Under the pieces are notes generated by a model. The model ran no database searches. It saw nothing but the letters and a program-made list of their open reading frames with translations, and had not been told where the DNA came from. A stretch of DNA of 64,000 nt from Eunapius fragilis (lineage: Eukaryota > Porifera > Demospongiae > Spongillida > Spongillidae): NCBI GenBank assembly GCA_963681505.1, contig OY811971.1:5617408-5681407 (forward strand), in the 5' to 3' direction. Numbering within the stretch: position 1 is the stretch's first letter; each line of letters starts with the position of its first letter. Shown one piece after another: positions 1 to 10,300 of this stretch. The position numbers and the translations under genes are program-made.

Positions 1-423
1 TTATCGCGGCGGAATGGGAGCACAACGATCTACAGTTCTACGTTTGTTCCGTGTCATAAAACGGTGTGGTTATAGAGAAACAAACAATTTCCTGTTTCTC
101 GTGCCCAGTCCTAAAATAATTCTCCATCGTCGTCGTCGTCGTCGTCGTCGTCTTCTTCTTCTTCTTCTTCTTCTTCTTAGGAGGGTATAACTCGAGCTAG
201 GAACGGGTTAGAAGGACGGGAATAGTACCAATCGCTTCCAAATTTACCGGCACGTTATCCTTACATGTCATATAGACACATATCAAGTTCTATTTAATAA
301 TGTATGTAATAGATATTTATTAATAATTTTAGGCAGTATAAATACTCTAACTGCGCTAAAAATATCTGGTGTTCCTATCGCAGTTTAGTTGTTGCTTTGG
401 CTAGTGAAGTTGTTTTTCTAAAA
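1..423 (+). promoter_or_regulatory. 5' flank and promoter region of Helitron copy 1
   Basis: The upstream region contains a GTC/TTC triplet run (about 126-178) followed by a block around 185-210 (core TAACTCGAGCTAGGAA). The same layout, a triplet run then TAACTCGGGATAGGAA, recurs at about 34130-34205 and 39705-39760, each time ahead of a related first exon. Positions 1-120 match, in reverse orientation, 38645-38790 and 39290-39440. The matching copies extend further outward, so the element's 5' end lies outside this window. The promoter role is inferred from position and recurrence. Confidence 0.6.
126..178. repeat. (GTC)n/(TTC)n triplet microsatellite
   Basis: An uninterrupted run of CGT/GTC triplets passes into CTT triplets. 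Because the same run occurs at the other Helitron 5' ends in the window, it belongs to the element and is not random flank. Confidence 0.9.
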
Positions 424-1030
424 ATGCCTTCGCGTAATCAAAAGAAGAGATCTAAGCAACGAGCGGAATACCTCCAAAAGCAAGACGAGAACAAAGCTAA
501 AGCCCGAGCGCTCTACAAGGCCGATCCCGAAAAGAAGAAGGCCTCTGTACGCGACAGCTACAAGGCCGATCCCGAAAAGAAGAAGGCCTCTGTACGCGAC
601 AGCTACAAGGCCGATCCCGAAAAGAAGAAGGCCTCTGTACGCGACAGCTACAAGGCCGATCCCGAAAAGAAGAAGGCCTCTGTACGCGACAGCTACAAGG
701 CCGATCCCGAAAAGAAGAAGGCCTCTGTACGCGACAGCTACAAGGCCGATCCCGAAAAGAAGAAGGCCTCTGTACGCGACAGCTACAACGCAGATATTGA
801 ATCTAAGCGATCTGCTAAAAGGTGGCGATATGAAGAGGACCTCGAGGAGAGCCGTGCTGCTAAAAGGCGGCGATATGAAGAGGACCTCGAGGAGAACCGT
901 GCTGCTAAAAGGCGGCGATATGAAGAAGACCTCGAGGAGAACCGTGCTGCTAAAAGGCGGCTATATGAAGAGAACCTCGAGGAGAACCGTGCTGCTAAAA
1001 AGCGGCGATACGAAGATGACCTCGAGGAGA
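424..1030 (+). CDS. Helitron gene, exon 1 (basic/acidic repeat N-terminus), part before an insertion
   Basis: The first exon of the Helitron gene starts at the ATG in MPSRNQKKRSKQR. A basic lead is followed by about six near-identical 15-residue repeats (YKADPEKKKASVRDS), then several 15-residue repeats with core AAKRRRYEEDLEENR. The composition is highly charged, and the heptad-like spacing suggests a long helix or coiled coil. The frame is cut at 1030 by a 5.6-kb DNA transposon and resumes at about 6647 in the same repeat. A TTG-initiated extension to 397 is possible, but the ATG at 424 is preferred because the related 5' exon at 34557 also begins ATG-CCT-TC. The function is unknown; nucleic-acid binding is a guess from charge. 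Confidence 0.7.
513..788 (+). repeat. 45-bp coding tandem repeat (six units)
   Basis: Six near-perfect 45-bp units encode YKADPEKKKASVRDS. Their near identity indicates recent expansion or homogenisation. The shortened Helitron copy at 38.5 kb has only about one unit, so the repeat number varies between copies. Confidence 0.95.
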
Positions 1031-1050
1031 CCCTAGCAAAAAAAACTATA

Positions 1051-2780
1051 GGATCTTATCAAGAATTAGTAAGAATCTTATAAGAACTTCATTTCTTATA
1101 AGAAAAAGGGTAAGAAACAATAAGCGTCGTAAGATCCTAAAGCCCTATAAGATTCCTATACAAGATTCCTACAAGAAACATATAGGAAAGTGTAAGAATT
1201 ACCTAAGAACAAAACAGGATCTTATAAGAATAGACGTTGCAGGATTCTTGTAAGAGTTTTGTAATATTTCTTATAAGAACAGAACAGGAATATTATAAGA
1301 ATGGACGCTGCAGGATTCTTGTAAGAGTCTTGCAAGATTTCTTATAAGCTCAAAATAGGAATCTTATAAGAATAGACGCTGCAGGATTCTTGTAAGAGTC
1401 TTGTAATATTTCTTATAAGAACAAATCAGGAATCTTATAAGAATAAACGCTGCAGGATTCTTGTAAGAGTCTTGCAAGATTTCTTATAAGCTCAAAATAG
1501 GAATCTTATAAGAATAGACGCTGCAGGATTCTTCTAAGAGTCTTGTAATATTTCTTATAGGAATCTTATAAGAACAGACGCTGCAGGATTCTTGTAAGAG
1601 TCTTGTTATATTTCTTATAAGAACAAAACAGGAATCTCATAAGAATAGACGCTGCAGGATTCTTGTAAGAGTCTTGCAAGATTTCTTATAAGGTCAAAAC
1701 AGGAATCTTATAAGAATAGACGCTGCAGGATTCTTGTAAGAGTTTTGTAATACTTCTTATAAGAACAAAACAGCAATCTTATAAGAATAGACGCTGCAGG
1801 ATTCTTGTAAGAGTCTTGCAAGATTTCTTATAAGATCAAAACAGGGATCTTATAAGAATAGACGCTGCATGCAGGATTCTTGTAAGAATATTTCTTATAA
1901 GAACAAAACAGGAATCTTATAAGAATAAACGCTGCAGGATTCTTGTAAGAATATTTCTTATAAGAACAAAACAGGAATCTTATAAGAATAGACGCTGCAG
2001 GATTCTTGTAAGAGTTTTTCTTATAAGAACAAAACAGGAATCTTATAAGAATAGACGCTGAAGGATTCTTGTAAGACTCTTGTAATATACGTCTTATAAG
2101 AACAAAACAGCAATCTTATAAGAATAGACGCTGCAGGATTCTTGTAAGAGTCTTGCAAGATTTCTTATAACATCAAAACAGGGATCTTATAAGAATAGAC
2201 GCTGCAGGATTCTTGTAAGAGTCTTGCAAGCTTTCCTATAAGATCAAAACAGGAATCTTATAAGAATAGACGCTGCAGGATTCTTGTAAGAGTCTTGTAA
2301 TACTTCTTATAAGAACAAAACAGGAATCTTATAAGAATAGATGCTGCAGGATTCTTGTAAGAGTATTTCTTATAAGAACAAAACAGGAATCTTATAAGAA
2401 TAGACGCTGCAGGATTCTTGTAAGTGTCTTGTAATATTTCTTATAAGAACAAAACAGGAATCTTATAAGAATAAACGCTGCAGGATTCTTGTAAGAGTCT
2501 TGTAATATTTCTTATAGGAATCTTATAAGAATAGACGCTGCAAGATTCTTGTAAGAGTCTTGTAATATTTCTTATAAGAACAAAACAGGAATCTTATAAG
2601 AATAGACGCTGCAGGATTCTTGTAAGAGTCTTGTAATACTTCTTATAAGAACAAAACAGGAATCTTATAAGAATAGACGCTGCAGGATTCTTGTAAGAGT
2701 ATTTCTTATAAGAACAAAACAGGAATCTTATAAGAATAGACGCTGCAGGATTCTTGTAAGAGTCTTGTAATATATCTTAT
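1051..2780. repeat. Left subterminal array, about 70-bp units
   Basis: More than 20 units carry AGGATTCTTGTAAGAGTCTT and GGAATCTTATAAGAATAGAC around a CTTATAAG palindromic core, spaced by GACGCTGC. Spacer lengths vary. The short inverted motif recurs on both strands, the type of arrangement that transposase or accessory proteins bind in elements with subterminal repeats. Confidence 0.9.
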
Positions 2781-2875
2781 ATCATGCGGCATGCCGCGGC
2801 CGGCTCCCATGCACGTCACACAGGCACACTTCCGTTCAATCACTAATAGTATAGCGTCGAAGTTTTCTCAAGGAG

Positions 2876-5256
2876 ATGAGTCTACGGGCCAAGAAAATTC
2901 CGTTGAAGCACTTAAACAATGCGGAGAACCCAATTCCTTCTCCAATAAGTGAGCTTTGTGTTTGTGAGTTGTTTAAGTTAAACTTTTGCCAAATTAATAG
3001 TAGTCAGATTAGTATGTACAATGTGCAAGCATATGCATACTTAGGAGAAAAAAATACGTGCATGAAATTGCTATATGGGTTGGCTGACTATTGTTTGTAC
3101 CAGACTCAGTTTTGCGAGTATTCAAATTACGTTTAGTAGGTCAAGCTTTGCGTTTAACAAATCAAAATGCTCAAGATCATTTGTGATCACGTACATTTAT
3201 TACAGTGTGGTTTATACTTGAGCCAGTTTTGCAAGTAATGTATATACATCTAACTGTATTCCCTGGCATTGCGTGTCAATTCCACGAAGCTACCTTCTCA
3301 GGGTCATATGTATTGAGGAGCAGCTGCGCTTAATTATATGAATACTATTATTGGTTACTTGTGTACTTCCTTTGACTATCAAGAGCAGCTGATACAGTAC
3401 TCTCATGCTGCCGTATATATCATTCATAGCTTACATTTAGCGCGACAGTAGTCTGTGTCAACGGGCAAAGGGAAATTATAGCTTATCCTGGTCCAGATCA
3501 AAGAATAAGATGTTAAATGTTGTGCTTATACAATACATACTGTAAATAATATTGTTTTGTACAGAATGGTGTACTGTGAAAGTTTAAGAACAAATAAGCT
3601 GTTTGTTGTAAAATCATCACAACTTGAAGATGAGGACGGAAGTTCCATCAGCTCCACTGATTGCTTGCAGAATTAAAAGTGGTATGGAATTCGGAAAAAG
3701 GAGAGCGACAAGATGTTGCTATTGTAAGTATACACGGTAAATGATTAATCTAATAATGGTAAATGGGAATACTTATGTATAGATGAAAAGCCTAGGAAGC
3801 CAGCCCCTCTGAAGCGGCAAAGGGAGGAAGAGGACAGCAGTGATAGCACATCAGATGAAGTAGAACCAAAACCAAAGGTTATAGATTAAAAAGATAATTA
3901 CAGGTTCTAACTATTAATGATTTTTTTTACTATACCTTTGTTTTTATGCTCTTTGTAATAAAATAACTACAATCTTACTTATAGCATTGTTTGTTAATTT
4001 CCTGCAGAGAAAAAACCACCTGTCATGGGGATCACAGGACCAGGCACAACCACACACAAAACAATTAAAGTGTGAATGAAGCTCAAACGTATATGGTAAC
4101 ATAATTATAAAACAATTATATACATAGTTGTAATGATATATATGTATCAAATGTCATCAATACATGATTCAGAATGCAGAAACTCAGTTGCCACAACAAT
4201 CATCTACTTTTGTTTGGCCGAATGAAGATCAGTCTCAAACAGTTAGCAATGATGTGTATAATAATACTATTAACATTGCACCTTTCCTTTAGAGTGAAAC
4301 AAATCAGAACCCAATCACCATTGATGAAGATAAAGAAAATACACCAGAACAAGGTAAATATTGCAACCAAACAGCAATTTAATTTAATATCAATCTTGTT
4401 TCAAGTGACAACAATAACCAAAACGGTAAGTGACACTGTAAAAAAAATAATTTAACAAAAAATAATTTAATACAAGGTTCTTCTCCTCATTCTGCTTCCT
4501 CTTTCCTCTTCTCCCCAAAAATGAAATAATAAGGATACATGTTCTCTTGAGTCGGCCGGAGATTGTTTGTTCTACTTGGTAAATTTATGAGGATGTATTT
4601 GAAATAGTCATTTTCAGAAATCCATCAATACCACTCTTCTGGAGCTGACGCAGATGTGGCTATCAGCTAGTGATACAAAGGTAATGGAAATAAAAAAATT
4701 AATTAGTGGTTACATTTTCTACTTTGTATGTGTAGTCTACCATCCCTGCACATGCTCCTCGGGTAATCACTAATGCTGAGGATGTCAAGCATTTCACAAC
4801 TGTAACGGTGTGAATCTGCTGGCCATTCCAGCTACTGAGCCTAGCAAATATGCTAGGCGACTTATGCAATCATTGTTTACGGATGAGTAGATGTCAAAAT
4901 CGTTGTATAAAAAAAAAATCAGATCAATGTGAAAAGCTAAACCTTTCTCCTAAACGAGTAGCTCTTATTGAAGGTAAGTATGTAACGAGTGCACTACAAT
5001 TTAAGGGATACATTTGGACAGTAAAAGGATTTAAGATACGATGGGAAATGAAGGATAGCTTGAGGGATAAGCACAAGAAGGGGGTAATAAAAAGAATGTA
5101 TAAATATATTTTGTGCATCATTTTTGTGGTGTAATAAAGCTTTGTAATTTTATCATTTTTAGAGTGCATAGAAGTCAAATTTGGAAAAGGGACTATGATT
5201 TGCAAAGGAAATGACATAATAACTAGCTGCAACCAAAATGCCTGGACATTTTAAAG
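2876..5256 (+). pseudogene. Decayed multi-exon BEN-like protein gene carried by the transposon
   Basis: Small exons with recognisable GT/AG borders can be followed. A start exon at 2876 (MSLRAKKIPLKHLNN) ends at a GTGAG donor near 2948. A segment at about 3567-3720 contains WCTVKV and FVVKSSQLEDEDGSS. An acidic linker lies at about 3782-3878 (REEEDSSDSTSDEVE). Short exons follow at about 4160-4250, 4293-4353, 4477-4527 and 4618-4680. A C-terminal pair, about 4838-4974 (YARRLMQSLFTDE, then LSPKRVALIE) and 5162-5256 (CIEVKFGKGTMICKG), ends at a stop. The tail resembles BEN domains (R-x-L-x(3)-F followed by a helix ending in a xIREYV-like segment). The frame is broken between 4890 and 4920 and in the 3.6-kb exon. 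The family assignment is from memory and moderate at best. Confidence 0.45.
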
Positions 5257-5508
5257 AAAGTGAGAGGAAACTCAAAGTGAACTATATGTAACATTGAAAG
5301 GAATGTATTTTTGTATTTGTAATTTTTGGTTAGTACATTTATATATATGAATCTCGTACAAGAAAGCTTTAATATATGTTTTAAGAATATGTTCAAATGA
5401 ATCTTATAGATCATAAGGAATTCCTTTACATATCCTGGTCCCCAATTTTTTTGCATTCCAGGAAATGAAATACAATTGACTGACTAGGAACTTATTTCAT
5501 GGATGAGC

Positions 5509-6630
5509 CTATAAGATTTGTACAAGGACCGTGTTAGATTCTTTACATAAGTTCCTGTCAGATCCTACAGGATTCCTAATGAGATCTTGATCCCAATTTC
5601 TTGCATCTTGTAAGATTCCTATAGTATTTAGTAATAGGATCTTGTAAGAATCCTGTAAGAATTATACAAGTTCCTTTAAGATACCTTCAAGATTCTTGTA
5701 AGAAACTTATAAGAATCTTATCAGATCCTACAGGATTCCTAATAAGATCTTGGTCCCAATTTCTTGAATCTTATAAGATTCCTGTAGGAATAAGTAATAG
5801 GATCTTGTAAGAATCCTGTATAAGAATCATACAAGTTTCTTTAAGATACCTTCAAGATTGTTGTAGGATACTTATAAGTATCTTATCAGATCCTACAGGA
5901 TTCCTAATAAGATCTTGGTCCCAATTTCTTGAATCTTATAAGATTCCTGTAGGAATAAGTAATAGGATCTTGTAAGAATCCTGTATAAGAATCATACAAG
6001 TTCCTTTAAGATACCTTCAAGATTGTTGTAGGATACTTATAAGTATCTTATCAGATCCTACAGGATTCTTAATAAGATCTTGGTCCCAATTTCTTGAATC
6101 TTATAAGATTCCTGTAGGAATAATTAATAGGATCTTGTAAGAATCCTGTATAAGAATCATACAAGTTTCTTTAAGATACCTTCAAGATTCTTGTAGGAAA
6201 CGTATATGATTCTTATCAGATCCTACAGGATTCCTAATAAGATCTTGGTCCCAATTTCTTGAATCTTATAAGAATCCTGTAGGAATTAGTAATAGGATCT
6301 TGTAAGAATCCTGTATAAGAATCATACAAGTTCCTTTAAGATACTTTCAAGATTCTTGTAAGAAACTTATAAGATTCTTATCATATCCTACAGGATTCCT
6401 AATAAGATCTTGGTCCCAATTTCTTGAATCTTATAAGAATCCTGTAGGAATTAGTAATAGGATCTTGTAAGAATCCTGTAAGAATTTTACAAGTTCCTTT
6501 AAGATACCTTCAAGGTTCTTGTAAGAAACTTATAAGATTCTTATCAGATCTTATGGGATTCCTAATAAGATCTTGGTCCCAATTTCTTGCATATTCTTAA
6601 CTCATTATAATTCTTATAAATTCTTACAGG
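5509..6630. repeat. Right subterminal array, about 165-bp units
   Basis: About seven units contain AAGATCTTGGTCCCAATTTC and TCAGATCCTACAGGATTCCT. The unit differs from the left array, but the same TCTTATAAGA-type core is embedded in it. The two ends therefore share a motif without sharing a long terminal inverted repeat. Confidence 0.9.
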
Positions 6631-6644
6631 ATTTTTTGCTAGGG

Positions 6645-6941
6645 GAACCGTGCTGCTAAAAGGCGGCGATATGAAGAGGACCTCGAGGAGAACCGTGCTG
6701 CTAAAAGGCGGCGATATGAAGAGGACCTCGAGGAGAACCATGCTGCTAAAAGGCGGCGATATGAAGAGGACCTCGAGGGAAACCGCGCTGCTAACAGGCA
6801 GAAATACGAGGACAATTCAGCTGCCATTAAAGCATCTAAAAGGAGTCAGTATTGGAATGACCCCGCTGTCCGATTGGCTAAATGTGCTTCCGAGAGGACG
6901 CGGTACCGCAGGGGTCACAGCACTACCACTACCACCCAAAG
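6645..6941 (+). CDS. Helitron gene, exon 1 continued after the insertion
   Basis: The AAKRRRYEEDLEENR repeats resume after the transposon, then pass into a unique segment (SQYWNDPAVRLAKCASERTR) ending in a Thr run. The donor at 6942 (CAAAG/GTATG) is conserved in the copy at 38127 and in the related exon ending near 34662. The splice to 7302 keeps the frame (TTTTQ-SYSLYEP). The TSD duplicates two bases (6645-6646). Confidence 0.7.
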
Positions 6942-7301
6942 GTATGTTATGGCATGATTAAAAAGCTGTGCATGCAACATTTGTAGAGCATAGTAGGGTG
7001 GTGTTTGGTCGGGCTTGTCACCCTACTACCTGACCAAACGCGGTAGTAGGGCCCGCACAACTATGTACAGCACGGATCTGCACAAAAACCATTCACTTCA
7101 CATGTAAAGCATGCAACTGTGTGTACAGTAGTAGTGTCTATTGTTTTAATCTGATGTATAAAAAGGCTTCCTTATGTGAAGGCTTCCTTATCTGTCTAGC
7201 CATGTACATGTGTTGCAAATGTATGAATATAATTACAGTTGCAAGGGCTGAGAACTATAGGTGAAATGACAATAACTGCAACCATATCCTTCTCCCATAT
7301 A
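6942..7301 (+). other. Intron of the Helitron gene with an internal hairpin
   Basis: A GTATG donor at 6942 and a TATAG acceptor before 7302 bound the intron. An inverted repeat around 6995-7050 (GTTTGGTC ... GACCAAAC) is also present, with longer arms, in the intron of the copy at 37993-38050. No other coding sequence is seen here. Confidence 0.7.
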
Positions 7302-10300
7302 GCTACTCCTTGTATGAACCCAAATCTCATGCACTAGTGGAGTATAATGGTGGTCTTGAAAAAGCTATTCTTAGGGATAGTGAGCTTCTAAGTGAAGTAA
7401 ATGATGCCTTTTGTAAGTCTCATCCATTGCTAGCTCAAAAGGTTGTTACTAGATCTGCCCATGCAGCAGTAAGTAAGATTGGGGCAGAGGCATTGGTTTC
7501 TAAAGCACTAAGTGTACGAAGAGCAAAAGCAGGGTCATTGCTAAAAACTATCCGTGAAATAAATAGAATGAAAATAGGAGAAAATGATATTTTAGTAGGG
7601 CGTAGGTATCATACTGCTGGCTCTGAACCTTACTTTTTAAATACTTCGTACACTTACACAAAACGACTTGGGGCCATTCCAGTAGACCTCAATGGTAGGT
7701 GTGTAGTGTCAGAGGAGATAGGGGACAGAGATAAGGTTACCATGCGCCCCTTGAAATGGAAATGTACAAATGAGTGTCGCAACCTCACTAGTGAAGAAGT
7801 AGCAATAGTGTTGAGGACAAAGTCACTGTTCCAAATGTCCATTGAAGATCTTCGAGCTGGGCTTGATGATCTTGATTCAGGGTGTGGTCATGTTCATACT
7901 GGTATCACTTTGAAATTGAATTCTGGGATTATTGAACAGCTTGGGCATCCTATTAATTGTGAGCTTCCAGAATGCTCTAGTCCATTGCGGGTTATTAGGG
8001 CAGCTTCACCTCACTTTCCTGTATTAAGGGCTTTCACTAGGCTGCTTTATAAAGCTCGCAAATGCCACATGAACATTTTGGCTATTGATTCAGCACTTTC
8101 TAGTGGAAGTATTGACGAGCTGATACCTTTTCTGGGCTTGAAGGAGAATTTGTCAGATTTATTTAGTGTGGATGGAGTTGAGCATCCCGTAGTTAGTGAA
8201 GACCACTCATCATCTGGTCTAGGCTGCATTGAGAGAGGCTTGAAAGTTACGCATGCTGACCTTATAGCTGAGCTACAATCCAAGTTCAATGACGATGCAG
8301 AGTTTGCATGTTGTAGCTGTGAACGATTATGCAAGCGCAAACAAGTGTCTTGTGTAAACTTTAGCCTTGAAAAATATGAAACTGACGCATGGCAAAGAAC
8401 GAAAGCCCATGTTTTGCAGAATGGTGTCACTGAACAACTAATATACATTTGTCAGTACTGCCGACCATTTCTAAACAAGAATACTATACCAGCTAGAAGT
8501 GTTCTAAATGGGCTTGCCACTGAACCCATACCAGAGGAACTAAAGTTGCTAAATGCTCTCAGTAAACAACTGATTCAGAGAGCAAAGGCTTTTCAGATTA
8601 TTGTGCGGCTTGGAACATATTCAGGTAAAGTGCCAGCATATAATGCACTGCAAGCCTGTAGAGGTTGCATGTTCTTTCTGCCACTGCCTCTAAATAAAAC
8701 ATGGGACACTTTATCTGAAGTTGAACTTGGTAGGACTGACCTTCTTGTGGCTTTGCCTGACCCTCAATTGTACATAATTGTAAATGGTGTTCCAACTAAG
8801 GATAAAGTTGTATGGCAAACACTAGTGGATGTAAATGCTGTAAAGTTAGCCATTCAAAAACTCAAAGAAATAAATTGGCTTTATAAAAATGTAGATGATG
8901 CATCACTAGATGAGGCAGCTAAAGGTATTGTTGAAGTACTTGACAAAGCTTCTAGCACAATGTTAGAAAAAGCGTCGACTGATGATGTGGCTGCTTTACA
9001 TGCGTACACTATTCGATCCCTTGACCAACAAGGGTCAATAAAAACAGATGTTGAGCAGTACAAGATGCAAAATGTTAAAGACAGTCCTATTGAAAGCAGA
9101 CAGCGACATCTTGATGTGATGTGCTTTCCAACACTCTTTCCCTCTGGGCAGTTTGGTGAATTTCACCCTCGAGACATGCACTTATCAGCATCTGAGTATG
9201 CTAAATCTCGGCTGCTCAACAAAGATTCTCGATTCAGAAAAGATCCGCAATATATTTTCTTTTTGTTATGGCAGCAAGAGATGCGGCAGATTTCTGCAGG
9301 CATTTACAATGTTCTTAAAACGACATCTAAGGGTAAAGTGCCTGTGCATGAATTCCTTTCCAGAGTTTCAAATTCTGATGAAGGTGTAGAAGCAAATCTT
9401 TCCACCATATTTCAATCTGTGCGTGGGACTAAGCAGTACTGGTTCCATAGAAGTAGTGAATTGAAATGCATGCTGAGAGAGTATGGATCGCCAACTTTTT
9501 TTATTACTTTAAGTTGTGCAGAGTACAACTCAACCCACATAGATAGGTACCTAAGGAAGGTCAATGACCATCCTCCTAGCTATCCCATATCTAAGCTTTG
9601 CATTGAAGATCCTGTTTCAGTGTCCAGAAAATTCTCTGCAAATTTTCATGAATTTTTTAACACCGTTCTACTAAAAGGATCCGTGCTGGGGATAGTAGAG
9701 CATTTCTTTTGGAAAAAAGAATATCAGATGCGGGGAGCCCCTCATTATCATGCATTACTGTGGATTCAGGGAGCACCAGAGATTGGGAAGAGTGATCCAA
9801 AAGACGTTCTTGCGTGGATCCAAGAGCGCATAACATGCAAAATTCCTGATGCTGCCCTCAACCCTGAACTCCATGCATTGGTCACTAAATATCAAATGCA
9901 TAAATGTACCAACTATTGCAAACGCAGGCAAAAGCTCAAAAGGGGGTTTATCACTAAATGCAGATTTAATTTTCCACGTGACGTGACTGAGCATGCAGTA
10001 CTAAACCCAGTGGAGGAATGCCTCAAATCGAGGAAAAAAATTTACCTCCTTCCTCGAGCTGAACAGGAATGCAGAGTGAATGATTACAATCCACTACTGC
10101 TTCTGCTGTGGCAGGCCAATATGGACATACAGTTCACTGCTGAATCGTCGTTAACCCTAGCTCATTATGTAACAGGGTACGTAACCAAAGCAGAGAAGAG
10201 TAACATGCAGGAAGTATGGCAAGAGGTCAATTCAAATAGCAGTATTTACAGCAAGCTTTGGTCCTTTGGTGTAAGGAGCTTACGTTCCAGAGAGTGTGGT

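Larger units (their letters stand above)
1031..6644. mobile_element. 5.6-kb DNA transposon with CCCTAGC termini, inserted in the Helitron first exon
   Basis: The left end CCCTAGCAAAAAA (1031-1043) is the exact reverse complement of the right end (6632-6644). The flanks rejoin the interrupted 45-bp repeat (GAGGAGA / GAACCG), leaving a 2-bp duplication, GA. The ends carry very long subterminal repeat arrays and the middle holds a spliced BEN-like gene. Two-bp target duplications with repeated subterminal motifs recall the EnSpm/CACTA superfamily, but the terminus is not CACTA and no transposase is visible. I call it a non-autonomous element of undetermined superfamily. The deleted Helitron copy at 38.2-38.5 kb lacks it. 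Confidence 0.85.

Noticed and set aside
797-1036. Alternative open frame through the 45-bp repeat (KGGDMKRTSRR units)
   Set aside because: It is a shifted reading of the charged repeat. The correct frame is fixed by the splice to the helicase exon.
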